From contig LNDV01000007.1 of NCBI GenBank assembly GCA_001464765.1, positions 1 to 54,921 of the forward strand: a stretch of 54,921 nt of DNA. The letters run 5' to 3'. Below, one piece after another: positions 30,429-39,212 of this stretch. Below the pieces are notes generated by a model. The model made no database searches and was not told the origin of the DNA. It saw nothing but the letters and a program-made list of their open reading frames with translations. A program made the position numbers and the translations under genes. This DNA comes from Betaproteobacteria bacterium Ga0077526. GTDB lineage: Bacteria > Pseudomonadota > Gammaproteobacteria > Burkholderiales > Ga0077523. The number at the start of each line of letters is the position of its first letter. Position 1 is the stretch's first letter.

Positions 30429-31637
30429 ATGCCATCGTTCCGCTACAAGGCCGTCGACGCTGAAGGACAGCGGTCCCAGGGCAAGATGGACGCCATTAAC
30501 GACGTCGACCTGGAACTTCGTCTCCGGAGGATGGGACTCGATCTCATCACGTTCCGCGAAGTCCGCAGTGCGACAGGTGCGCGCGGCGGCAGTGCGGGAG
30601 TCGATCGGAAGGACCTCATCAATTTCTGTTTCGACCTCGAGCAGATCAGCCGTGCCGGCATTCCGCTGATCGACGGTTTGCGCGATCTTCGCGACAGCCT
30701 CGACCGTCCCCGATTCAAGCAGGTGGTCACGGCCCTCGTGGAAGACATCGAAGGCGGAAAGATGCTCTCGCAGGCGATGAGCCAGTTCCCGCGGGTGTTC
30801 GACTCTGTGTTCGTGAGCCTCGTGAAGGCAGGCGAGCAGACCGGCAGGCTCACCGACGTCTTCGAAAACCTGTCGAAATCCCTGCGCTGGCAGGACGAGC
30901 TTGCCGCGGAAACCAAGAAGCTCCTGATCTATCCGGTGATGCTCCTGGTACTGGTGGTGGCCGTCTCGCTGTTCCTGCTGACGTATCTGGTCCCTCAACT
31001 GGTGGGAGTGCTGCGCACGATGCGAGTCGATCTCCCGCTGCAGACTCGCATCCTGATCGCCGCGTCCGAATTCGCGGTGCACTACTGGTGGATCATCATC
31101 GGCCTGCCCATTGCCGCGATCACGACCCTCGCCGTGATGATGCGAACGGACCCTCGCATACGCCGCACACTCGACGCGCTGAAACTCAGGATCCCCGTGA
31201 TCGGTCCGCTGCTGCAAAAAATCATCATGGCCCGCTTCGCCAACTTCTTCGGGATCATGTACCAGTCCGGTATCTCCATCCTGGACGCCATCCGGACCAG
31301 CGAAGGAATCGTCGGCAACGTGGTGATCGCCGAAGGTCTGCGGGGCGCATGGCAGCAGATCAATGCCGGGGAGCCGCTGTCCGATACGTTCCAGCGGCTT
31401 GGCCTGTTCCCACCCCTGGTGATCCGGATGCTGCGCGTGGGCGAGAGCACGGGCGCCCTGGACGCCGCGTTGTTCAACGTCTACTACTTCTACAGCCGAG
31501 ACGTCCGGGAAGGTGTCGAACGCGCCCTCAAGGTGATGGGGCCCGCGCTGAACGTGCTGCTCGGCGTGCTAATGGCGCTGATCCTCTTTTCCATCCTCAC
31601 GCCGATCTACGAAATGATCGGGAAGCTCAAGTTCTGA
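30429..31637 (+). CDS. mshG: inner-membrane platform protein MshG (GspF/PilC family)
   Basis: Polytopic platform on which the ATPase turns to extrude pilin. The 402-residue product contains two GspF domains and three to four transmembrane helices, with FCFDLEQISRAGIPLIDGL in the first repeat and MYQSGISILDAI in the second. It follows mshE after a 67-base gap and is one base before the next gene. Confidence 0.94.
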   Translation: MPSFRYKAVDAEGQRSQGKMDAINDVDLELRLRRMGLDLITFREVRSATGARGGSAGVDRKDLINFCFDLEQISRAGIPLIDGLRDLRDSLDRPRFKQVVTALVEDIEGGKMLSQAMSQFPRVFDSVFVSLVKAGEQTGRLTDVFENLSKSLRWQDELAAETKKLLIYPVMLLVLVVAVSLFLLTYLVPQLVGVLRTMRVDLPLQTRILIAASEFAVHYWWIIIGLPIAAITTLAVMMRTDPRIRRTLDALKLRIPVIGPLLQKIIMARFANFFGIMYQSGISILDAIRTSEGIVGNVVIAEGLRGAWQQINAGEPLSDTFQRLGLFPPLVIRMLRVGESTGALDAALFNVYYFYSRDVREGVERALKVMGPALNVLLGVLMALILFSILTPIYEMIGKLKF

Positions 31638-31638
31638 C

Positions 31639-33189
31639 ATGAACGCGAAGCTTCTCGTCTGCATCTCCCGCAACAGCGTCTCGGTCGCCGTATGGCGGGG
31701 CAAGCTCGCCTCCACGTATCGCTACCCCCAAACCGAAGACGGCGAGGCAGACTTCGCCGACCTCCTCGACGTAAGCGGACGCATTCCGGTCCACGTCATG
31801 GTCGATGCAGTCGAGGAAGACTACCGGTTCGAGACCATGCCCCACGCGGTCGGACGCGACCGGCGGGAGATGATAGAGCGCAAACTCAAGCAGCTATATC
31901 GGACCAGCCCGTTCGCGACCGCGTCGGTCCAGGAGCGGGACAAGAACGCCCGCAAGGACGACCGCTACCTGTTCTCCGCGATCACCGACACGGATTTCGT
32001 CGACCCCTGGCTCGCCATAATCCAGTCCAGAGCGATGCCGGTCGCCGGGCTGTATCCGCTGCCTACGGTGATGCCGGCGGCGATCGCACCGCTGAAGCTG
32101 CGCTCTCAGGACTTGCTGGTCGTCTCGCGCACGAGCGCGGGTCTGCGCCAGACGTTTCTGAAGAACGGCCTGTTCCGGTTCTCGCGGCTCACGCCGTTCA
32201 GGGGACACGCGGACGACACCCAGACCACGTCCTTCGCGACCGAGATCGTCAACACGCGTCTCTACCTGAACGCGCTCCAGGTCACCTTGGGCGACGACAT
32301 CGTGGATGTCGTGCTGCTGGATCCGGACGATTCACTCGCGGAACTGCAGCGAACACTCTCGACGAACCCGGGCGCCATGCGGGTACAGCGGATATCGCAC
32401 ACGGCTCTCGTGTCCCGACTGAAGGTGTCCGAGGACGCATTGAGCACGACGCCCGACGCGCTCGCGCTGCACCTCCTCGGCCTCAAGGCGCCGATCGAGA
32501 ATCTCGCCCCGCGCACGCTGCGCGAAGGGTATGTGATGCATCAGAGTGCCCGCTGGCTGCTGCTCGCCAGCGGGGCTTCTGCCATCGTTGCGGCGGTCTG
32601 GTTCATGGTCGACCTGCATCGGATCCGCGACGTCGACGCGGAGGCGGCAAAGCTCGCGCAGGAAACTACGCGCTATCAGTCCCTCTACTCGGAACTGACG
32701 CGCCAGTTCCCGAAGGCCCCTGTCAGTTCGGGCGTACTGAAGCAGACCGTGGATGCCTTCGAACGCCTGCGTGCGACCGCCAGGACCCCTGAAACGGCTT
32801 TCGCGGTCGTGAGCGCCGGGCTGGAGGCGCACCCCAATGTCCGCCTGAACGGCCTTTCGTGGAAGCACATCCGATACACCGATATCGGGACAGTCTTTGC
32901 AGGCGGCTCGCCGCTCGTGCCTGCCGGAACGCCCATGCGGCAAGCGGCACGCATCTCGGGCGAGATTCTCCCCTTCAATGGTGACTATCGGGTGGCTGTC
33001 GGGACCATCCGCGAGTTTTCCGAATCGCTGCGGCGCCAGCCTGCCGTGGCCGAAGTCAGGATCCTCAAGCTGCCGCTCGACGACAGCTCGAAGCAGAACC
33101 TCTCCGGTTCGACGGCAGCACGCTCGGAGGAGTCCGTCGGCGCCCGCTTCGAACTGGTTATCGCCCTGCGCGAGTCGGGGGCCCGGTGA
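31639..33189 (+). CDS. MshI-like assembly protein (GspL/PilM-PilN type)
   Basis: Bitopic inner-membrane assembly protein of 516 residues. The N-terminal half (about 1-300) has the weakly conserved actin-like fold of MshI/PilM/GspL cytoplasmic domains (LLVCISRNSVSVAVWRG). One transmembrane helix at about 308-328 (WLLLASGASAIVAAVWF) is followed by a periplasmic coiled-coil and alpha-beta region like PilN. A single chain thus covers what PilM and PilN do in classical type IV pili. It lies between the platform gene and the PilO-like gene, the usual order. Confidence 0.75.
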   Translation: MNAKLLVCISRNSVSVAVWRGKLASTYRYPQTEDGEADFADLLDVSGRIPVHVMVDAVEEDYRFETMPHAVGRDRREMIERKLKQLYRTSPFATASVQERDKNARKDDRYLFSAITDTDFVDPWLAIIQSRAMPVAGLYPLPTVMPAAIAPLKLRSQDLLVVSRTSAGLRQTFLKNGLFRFSRLTPFRGHADDTQTTSFATEIVNTRLYLNALQVTLGDDIVDVVLLDPDDSLAELQRTLSTNPGAMRVQRISHTALVSRLKVSEDALSTTPDALALHLLGLKAPIENLAPRTLREGYVMHQSARWLLLASGASAIVAAVWFMVDLHRIRDVDAEAAKLAQETTRYQSLYSELTRQFPKAPVSSGVLKQTVDAFERLRATARTPETAFAVVSAGLEAHPNVRLNGLSWKHIRYTDIGTVFAGGSPLVPAGTPMRQAARISGEILPFNGDYRVAVGTIREFSESLRRQPAVAEVRILKLPLDDSSKQNLSGSTAARSEESVGARFELVIALRESGAR

Positions 33190-33797
33190 ACCAGAACCGA
33201 TTCGCTCCTCTTTATCTGCCAGGCGCGCTGCTGCTGTTCGTTCTGCTCGCCGGCGGGATCGCCGTCTTCTACGCGGACAAGATGGCGGGAGAGGCGGAGT
33301 CCGTGCTTCGTGCCAAGACGCAAGCGCTCTCGGCTGCACGACAGAAGCACGCGAACGCCGGTCTGGAGAAGGACATTCTCCTGCGCTTCCGGGAAACCTA
33401 CGCCGCGCTCGAGAAGGTCGGTTTCGTCGGCGCCGAGCAGCGGATCAACTGGGTGGACAATCTGCGCATGGCGAATCGGGAGAGCAGACTGTTCGGTGTC
33501 GAGTACCAGATCGGCCAGCAGGAACCTTTTTCCGGCGGCACGGACCTCGGGGTCGGTGACCTCCCGATGAAGCAGTCGACGATGAAGGTGAAACTGCCTT
33601 TGCTGCACGAAGGCGACCTGATGCCATTCTTCCGGACCCTGGCAGGTCAGAAGAGCGGGGTGTTCATGATGAATTCGTGCGAACTGTGGCGCGTATCGAC
33701 GGGCAGCAGCCTGCAGGCACAGCCCAACCTGAGCGCCGAATGCGAACTGTCGTGGATCACGGTCAGCGAGCGTTCAGAGGAAGGAGGCAAGGAGTGA
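33186..33797 (+). CDS. MshJ-like assembly protein (PilO/GspM type)
   Basis: Small bitopic protein of 203 residues: one N-terminal transmembrane helix (about 9-30), a coiled coil (about 32-75) and a periplasmic domain with GDLMPFFRTLAGQKSGVF, reminiscent of PilO/GspM ferredoxin-like folds. It starts with GTG overlapping the previous stop as GTGA and overlaps the next gene in the same way. Similarity is by layout rather than strong motifs. Confidence 0.7.
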   Translation: MNQNRFAPLYLPGALLLFVLLAGGIAVFYADKMAGEAESVLRAKTQALSAARQKHANAGLEKDILLRFRETYAALEKVGFVGAEQRINWVDNLRMANRESRLFGVEYQIGQQEPFSGGTDLGVGDLPMKQSTMKVKLPLLHEGDLMPFFRTLAGQKSGVFMMNSCELWRVSTGSSLQAQPNLSAECELSWITVSERSEEGGKE

Positions 33798-34357
33798 GAC
33801 GCCGCTTCGCGATGACTCTCGGCATCCTCTGCGCGCTGCATGCGCACGGTCAGGATTCCCTGGGCCGCCTCTTCCATACACCGGCGGAGAGGATCCGACT
33901 CGACGCCATGCGCACGGAGGCGATCGCCAGGGCCAACCGACCGGTGACGGCGGTCACCGAAGAGACGCCGGCGGCCCCCGCTCCCCGCACGCTCACACTC
34001 AACGGCATCGTGCGTCGAAGTGACGGGGAAGCCACCGTGTGGGTGAACGGGAAGGCCATGGACGCAGCCCCGGGGACGCGCGACGTCATGCCCGGCAGTC
34101 TCGGGAGAGATGCTGCGGGCTTTCATCTTCCCGAGTCGGGGCGCAGGGTACGCCTGAAGGTGGGCCAGAGCGTCGAGGCCACTTCGGGCGTGATCGAGGA
34201 AAGTTACTCGCGACGCAGGACGCTTCCCGTGGCCGCAGCGCCGGCAGCGGCACCCATCGAGCGCGCCGCGGAGACCGCCGACGACACGCGGTCGCCCCGT
34301 CCTTCGCGCAGAGGAGGCCAGAATGAACGGGACGGCGATTCGGAAGCGGGCAGGTAG
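33794..34357 (+). CDS. MshK-like exported protein (PilP/GspC-like)
   Basis: Exported protein of 187 residues with a short signal peptide (about 1-20, ending near HAHG). The central segment TLNGIVRRSDGEATVWVNG and VRLKVGQSVEAT recall the homology-region fold of PilP/GspC and MshK, which links the inner-membrane assembly to the secretin. It starts with GTG overlapping the previous stop. The C-terminal 40 residues are charged and low in complexity. Confidence 0.65.
   Translation: MRRRFAMTLGILCALHAHGQDSLGRLFHTPAERIRLDAMRTEAIARANRPVTAVTEETPAAPAPRTLTLNGIVRRSDGEATVWVNGKAMDAAPGTRDVMPGSLGRDAAGFHLPESGRRVRLKVGQSVEATSGVIEESYSRRRTLPVAAAPAAAPIERAAETADDTRSPRPSRRGGQNERDGDSEAGR
34312..34317 (+). promoter_or_regulatory. 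perfect Shine-Dalgarno for the 34323 pilin-like gene
   Basis: AGGAGG lies 5 bases before the ATG at 34323, inside the end of the MshK-like gene. It fixes the start of the pilin-like gene and predicts strong translation despite the 35-base overlap. Confidence 0.8.
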
Positions 34358-35840
34358 ATCTGAGCATCGCCGGGGCCAATCCGGCATCGCGCTGTTCGTG
34401 CTGATTGCGCTGACCGGATTGCTCGCGTTTGTTGCGGTCCTCAATCTGGTGCCCAAGACGAACATCGACCAGGCAAGAGAGCAGGTGACCGATGCTGCAC
34501 TCGCGAGGGCGAAGCAGGCTCTGATCGCGTATGCCATTTCGAGAATGGACGAGTTCGCCGATCAAAGGGGCATCCCCGGACGACTGCCCTGCCCGTCCAC
34601 GCGTGCGCCAGCCACTGCCGAGGAAGAAGGCTCGAACTCCATTCTTCATCCGGATTGCCTGGGTCAGTACGAAACCGTGGCAGGCCGACTGCCGTGGAAG
34701 ACATTGGGGATCGAACCCCTCCGGGACGGCTACGGGGAATGTCTCTGGTACGTGGTTGCCGGCAACTACAAGGGCGGCCCTCAGGCAGGTGCGGTGTTGA
34801 ATTGGGATGCCCTGGGCCAACTGGTTATCTTTGCCTCGGATGGCGTTACCCGGTTGGCGGGTAGCACTACGCTCAATCAGGCCGTCGCCGCGGTGATCGC
34901 ACCGGGCCCGGCGATCGAAGGTTCGGTGTCACAAGTCCGCGATCGAGTCGCCAACACTCAGAACTGTCCCGGCAACTATGTCCCATCGAACTATCTGGAC
35001 GCGGGCGGCGGCTACGACAATTCATCGCCTTCGACGGTCCCGGGGGGCATCACGCAGATGATCAACGGATATGTCAATCCGGTGAACCGCGCGATCGAAG
35101 TCAACGACAGAATCGTATTCATCACCCCGCAGGACATCTTCGACGCCGTGAAGGCACGAAAGGATCTCGTCGGGACGGCGGGTTCCCCGGGACGCTTGCG
35201 ACAACTCACGCAGATGGTCGCCGATTGCGTCAGGCAGTACACGGCGCATCTGAATACGAACCTGACCGACCGCCGGATGATTTTCGCCGGGGAACAGGTA
35301 GTCTCCGACTACCGCAGCAGGCTCGCGTACGTGGACTATCCGCAGAACTCGGGTGCGCGTCTTCGCGGCAGAGTGCCTTACACCGTGCTCAACACCAAGG
35401 ACGAACTGAATCCGCGGGGACTGACCGAACTGCTCACCACCTGTAGCCACTGGACGGCATCGCCAGCATTTGTACCGTGGTACGAGAACTGGAAAGATCA
35501 TCTTTACTTGGCCGTGGCTCCTGATTTCGACCCCAAGGATGGCGCGGAGACGAACACCGTCTGCGCGGGGGCCTGTCTCACTGTGGGAGTCACCACGAAT
35601 GTGGCCGCGGTGGTCTACTTTGCGGGCTCCCGTCTCCAGTCTCCCCTCCAGGCGGTCACGACGAACTCTCAAAGAAACACCATCTCGAACTACCTTGATG
35701 GCCAGAATGCCACCAGATTCACCGACGCGAATTCCGGAAACAATCTCCTGAGCGCAGACGCGAATCCCTCACTTACCAATGACATCGCCTACTGCGTTCG
35801 TGTACCGACGCCCGGCAATGTGGAGGTCGTCCCATGCTGA
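34323..35840 (+). CDS. large pilin-like protein lacking Glu5 (GspK/PilX-like)
   Basis: Exported protein of 505 residues with a long leader of 21 residues, then a hydrophobic helix beginning after GQSG (IALFVLIALTG). Position +5 of the mature protein is Val, not the Glu of ordinary pilins, a feature of GspK-type tip pseudopilins. After the helix comes a segment ending GRLPCPST, followed by about 400 residues with ten or more cysteines and no fold I recognise. It may cap the fibre tip (inference). It overlaps the next prepilin gene by 7 bases. Confidence 0.65.
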   Translation: MNGTAIRKRAGRSEHRRGQSGIALFVLIALTGLLAFVAVLNLVPKTNIDQAREQVTDAALARAKQALIAYAISRMDEFADQRGIPGRLPCPSTRAPATAEEEGSNSILHPDCLGQYETVAGRLPWKTLGIEPLRDGYGECLWYVVAGNYKGGPQAGAVLNWDALGQLVIFASDGVTRLAGSTTLNQAVAAVIAPGPAIEGSVSQVRDRVANTQNCPGNYVPSNYLDAGGGYDNSSPSTVPGGITQMINGYVNPVNRAIEVNDRIVFITPQDIFDAVKARKDLVGTAGSPGRLRQLTQMVADCVRQYTAHLNTNLTDRRMIFAGEQVVSDYRSRLAYVDYPQNSGARLRGRVPYTVLNTKDELNPRGLTELLTTCSHWTASPAFVPWYENWKDHLYLAVAPDFDPKDGAETNTVCAGACLTVGVTTNVAAVVYFAGSRLQSPLQAVTTNSQRNTISNYLDGQNATRFTDANSGNNLLSADANPSLTNDIAYCVRVPTPGNVEVVPC

Positions 35841-36619
35841 CCCATCCAAGATCGCAATCCGGCTTCTCGCTGATCGAACTTGCCCTCGGCCTGGTCATCG
35901 TCGCGACGCTGATGTCCGCATTGCTCGTCCCGCTGGCCACGCAGATCGACCAGCGGCGCACCACCGAGACCGACCGGCTGTTGGAGCAGGCCCGGGAAGC
36001 GGTGCTGGGCTTCGCGGTGGGTCGCGGCCGCCTCCCATGTCCCGCGACCGCAACGAGCAACGGTCAGGAGTCATTCTCCGATGCCGCCACTGGCGTCTGC
36101 ACAACACACCGCGGCTTTCTGCCTGCCGTCACCCTAGGTCTTTCTCCCGTGGACGGGGCGGGCTTCCAGACCGATGCGTTCGGCGGCGACATCAACCGGT
36201 TTCGATACGCGGTGTCCGAAGCCATCAAGCCGTCGACCGGAAACCGGCTCTACACGGTCAACAACGGCATCCGCGGCACGGACGCCACCATACAGATTGC
36301 TACGTCGGGAACGGGCAACCTCCGCGTCTGTTCGCTCGAATCTGACCAACCGAACACATGCAACGGCACCGGCAACGTCACCCTGGCGAACGACAACGTC
36401 GTTGCGGTGATCTTCTCTGTCGGCAAGACTGCGTCCATTCGAAACCCAAGCATTGCCGAAGCGGAAAACACCGATACCGCGCTGCCTGCGAACGCAGACA
36501 ACCGAGTCTTCGTAAGCCAGCCATATAACGAGCGCGCCGGGTTTGAATTCGACGACCAGCTCATCTGGATATCGACGAACGTGCTGATCAGTCGCCTCGC
36601 CTCGGCCGGTCAGCTCTGA
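35834..36619 (+). CDS. type IV prepilin-like protein (minor pilin candidate)
   Basis: Prepilin of 261 residues with a class III signal: a 10-residue leader ending G, then FSLIELALGLVIV with Glu5 and an N-methylation Phe. The globular part starts with GRGRLPCPAT, the same GRLPCP motif as in the 34323 protein, so the two probably fold alike there. It is the last gene of the secretin operon. Its end overlaps the convergent histidine kinase gene by 10 bases. Confidence 0.8.
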   Translation: MLTHPRSQSGFSLIELALGLVIVATLMSALLVPLATQIDQRRTTETDRLLEQAREAVLGFAVGRGRLPCPATATSNGQESFSDAATGVCTTHRGFLPAVTLGLSPVDGAGFQTDAFGGDINRFRYAVSEAIKPSTGNRLYTVNNGIRGTDATIQIATSGTGNLRVCSLESDQPNTCNGTGNVTLANDNVVAVIFSVGKTASIRNPSIAEAENTDTALPANADNRVFVSQPYNERAGFEFDDQLIWISTNVLISRLASAGQL

Positions 36620-38397
36620 CCGTCAGGCGTCGCCGCTTTCGCCGACTGGGCGCCGTCCGGCTCGCAGACGAATCGCACCGCACCGGTCTCGTTTCGATCC
36701 AGCGAGAGCGTGTAGCCAGCATCGGCCGCCTGCTTGTGACACTGAAACAGGCCGACACCGAGCCCCGTTTCCGATGACACGGGTACCGAGAACAGGCTGG
36801 ACACCAGCTCCTCCGATAGCGGCTCGCCAGCATCCTCGACCGTGAGTCGACACCGCCCGTCCCGAGTCCGCTCCAGCCACACCGCAATGCGATCCACCGG
36901 ACTCCGACGCCGCTTTTCCAGGGCATTCTGAATCAGGTTGTCCGCAACACTGTCGAAGAGTTCGCCGTTGAGTCGCTCCGTCCCCTCGATAGTCGATTCG
37001 AATTCCACTTTTTCGTGGGCGTACCGCTGGACCAGCGACGACCACCACTCGGCTGACGGCACAGTCTCGGAAGGACAAGCCCGCGGCGTGTCGAGCTTGT
37101 CGAGCGTGGTCTGGAGACGCTGCGTGATCTGGGGCAGCTGCCGCTGGATCAGGCGCAGCAGGGCATCCGGATCGGCATCGGAACCGACAGCGGCTGCGGA
37201 GCACAGCGAACGGAGCGACTGCAGCAGATTCTTGACGTCATGGGTGACCCGGGAACCCGTCTCGTAGATCGCTTGCAGATAGGCCGTGTTGCGTTGCGCC
37301 TGCTCACGACGCTTCGCTTCGTAGTAATCGCCGAGCAGGCGCGCCAGCAATCGCATGTGTACGAGCATCCCGGGACTGGGTCGCCAACGGCTGTAGAGCG
37401 TCAGATCCACGCCTCCGAACTCGAACTGCGTCGAGTAGCGGCTGCGCTCCCCGCGGTCGCCACTGCGCACATCGGTCTTCCAGCCGGCGCCGGCGATCCA
37501 GGGCAAAGTCAGCAGTTCCTCAGCCGCCCGCGAAATGAACGTCTCCGGGTCGGTCTCGCGCTCGGCAATCGCCGCCAGACTCAGCATCCAGCGCTCGAAC
37601 GGCATTCCGAGACTGAGGAAGTATCGGGACAGCAGTTGACCGACGCCGTCGAAGCCGCCGCGCGGATCCCACAACCAGGACAGCACGAGCATCAGTGCTG
37701 CAATGCCGATGACCGTCTGAAGCAGCGACACGGCGTAGTCGCGCTGCGTGATCTGCTGGACGAACATCGCGCCGAGGACGAGAACGATCACGAGCAGGAA
37801 CAGCATGACGCTGTAGACGAGGTCCACCGGATAGCGCGGCGACTGGTTGCGCGATCCGGGCGGGACCACCAGCACCGCCAGTAGCGGGATGGGCAGCACG
37901 TAGCGGACGAACACCACGAGCAAGGTCTGCGGATCGAACGCCCGGGTGATGTGCGGAACGACCCAGACCAGCAGTACGGTCAGCAGGTAGACCGCCGCAA
38001 GGACTGGAGCAAGGCGCGGTCGCAAGGCACGCATCCCCGGCACGTTGCCGCCGATGAGCGAGAACAGGACGGCGATCCAGAGTGCCATCAGCCACCACGA
38101 GCTCCACCACGCCAAGGCTGCACCGCCCAGCACGATGAGCATCGCCCGACCGGCGACCAGCTTGTCCGCGCCCTGCCACAGGGGTTGCCAGAGAAGAAAG
38201 AGTCCGAAGTGCGCGAGCAGGAACGCCCTCGACGGTCCGGACCCGATACCGACCATCAGCCCCATGTGCAGGACGAGCAGCATGAGGCCCAGAGCGAGAT
38301 TCGGCCCCAGCCATCGATCGTCCGCTCCCGGATTGCCGGGATAAGTCACCTCCGGCGAGGACCCGGGTGAATTGGAGCTTGAGCGCGGTACCGTCAT
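36610..38397 (-). CDS. multi-spanning membrane histidine kinase
   Basis: Sensor kinase of 595 residues. The N-terminal half has about seven hydrophobic segments (residues 33-245), then a GAF-like linker (about 275-360). The dimerisation helix carries the phospho-acceptor H386 in SRVTHDVKNLLQSL, and a HATPase domain follows (DNLIQNALEK, ETGLGVGLFQ). HDVKN-type H-boxes and a multi-spanning sensor recall PrsK kinases, which partner sigma-54 response regulators. It is the only kinase in the window and probably pairs with the regulator at 22465. It diverges from the permease gene with a 20-base gap. Confidence 0.88.
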   Translation of the reverse strand: MTVPRSSSNSPGSSPEVTYPGNPGADDRWLGPNLALGLMLLVLHMGLMVGIGSGPSRAFLLAHFGLFLLWQPLWQGADKLVAGRAMLIVLGGAALAWWSSWWLMALWIAVLFSLIGGNVPGMRALRPRLAPVLAAVYLLTVLLVWVVPHITRAFDPQTLLVVFVRYVLPIPLLAVLVVPPGSRNQSPRYPVDLVYSVMLFLLVIVLVLGAMFVQQITQRDYAVSLLQTVIGIAALMLVLSWLWDPRGGFDGVGQLLSRYFLSLGMPFERWMLSLAAIAERETDPETFISRAAEELLTLPWIAGAGWKTDVRSGDRGERSRYSTQFEFGGVDLTLYSRWRPSPGMLVHMRLLARLLGDYYEAKRREQAQRNTAYLQAIYETGSRVTHDVKNLLQSLRSLCSAAAVGSDADPDALLRLIQRQLPQITQRLQTTLDKLDTPRACPSETVPSAEWWSSLVQRYAHEKVEFESTIEGTERLNGELFDSVADNLIQNALEKRRRSPVDRIAVWLERTRDGRCRLTVEDAGEPLSEELVSSLFSVPVSSETGLGVGLFQCHKQAADAGYTLSLDRNETGAVRFVCEPDGAQSAKAATPDGQS

Positions 38398-38417
38398 GCC
38401 GCTACGCTATCACCCTC

Positions 38418-39212
38418 ATGGCCGATGCGACTACAGCAGCCCGATTCCGCCGCGTGCGCGCGATCGCAGCGTTCACGCTGATCGAGGCACGCCGTACCCG
38501 GCTGGTCTGGGCGGCGCTGCTTCTGTCCGCAGTCCTCCTGGCGTTCAGCCTCTTCGCCCGATCGCTGGCCTTGACGGAAAGTGATCGGCTGCAGGTGGCG
38601 TTTCTCGCGCCGGCCATTCGCATCTGCGCCGTCTTCGTCACCTGTCTTCACGCGCTGTCCAGCATGCTCCGGGAATCGCAGGACAAGGTGACGGACCTGC
38701 TCCTGTCCGTCGACCTCGAACGCGGTGAGTATCTGCTGGGCAAGTTGCTCGGGTACATGTCGGTGGCGTCTGTGTTCGCCCTGGTGCTGGCCGTGCCGCT
38801 GCTCGCATGGACCGCTCCCGGTCCGTGGCTGACGTGGATCGCCTCGCTGGTGCTCGAGTGCTGGATGGTGTCCGCGGCGGCCGTGTTCTGTGCGGTCACC
38901 TGGAGCCACCTGATGGTCGGGACGGCTTTCGTCCTCGGACTGTATCTCCTGAGCCGGTCCATGGCGGCCATCGTGCTGATCGCCACCGCCAGTCCGTTTC
39001 GGACGGACGACTGGTCCATGACGCTGTTGGCCGATGCACTTCGCGCGATGTCCTGGCTCCTTCCCGATCTTTCCATGGCAACGCGGACGGCATGGCTCGT
39101 CGGGCAGGCTCCAGGCGCCCAGGAACTGTGGGTCGTCGTCGGTCAGACTCTCGTCGCGATCGTCGTGTTCGCGGCCGCCGGGCTGACGGACCTCTATCGG
39201 CGGAACGCGTGA
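38418..39212 (+). CDS. ABC transporter permease without adjacent ATPase
   Basis: Membrane protein of 264 residues with six hydrophobic segments and an N-terminal cytoplasmic stretch, laid out like ABC-2 permeases. There is no ATPase gene beside it; the unpaired ATPase at 21616 is a candidate partner. Only 20 bases separate its ATG from the divergent kinase start, so its promoter must lie within the kinase gene. It overlaps the next gene as TGATG. Confidence 0.7.
   Translation: MADATTAARFRRVRAIAAFTLIEARRTRLVWAALLLSAVLLAFSLFARSLALTESDRLQVAFLAPAIRICAVFVTCLHALSSMLRESQDKVTDLLLSVDLERGEYLLGKLLGYMSVASVFALVLAVPLLAWTAPGPWLTWIASLVLECWMVSAAAVFCAVTWSHLMVGTAFVLGLYLLSRSMAAIVLIATASPFRTDDWSMTLLADALRAMSWLLPDLSMATRTAWLVGQAPGAQELWVVVGQTLVAIVVFAAAGLTDLYRRNA

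Noticed and set aside
23955..36619. Classical type II secretion (gsp) operon
   Set aside because: Gene content and order (MshM-, MshL-, MshN-like, MshE with MshEN domain, platform, MshI/J/K-like) and absence of a standard gspC-gspM set fit an MSHA-type machine better, though a secretion role is not excluded.
22465..38397. Naming the regulator and kinase PrsR and PrsK of an exosortase (PEP-CTERM) system
   Set aside because: Architecture is similar, but no exosortase, PEP-CTERM tail or exopolysaccharide gene is in the window; their setting is a pilus locus.
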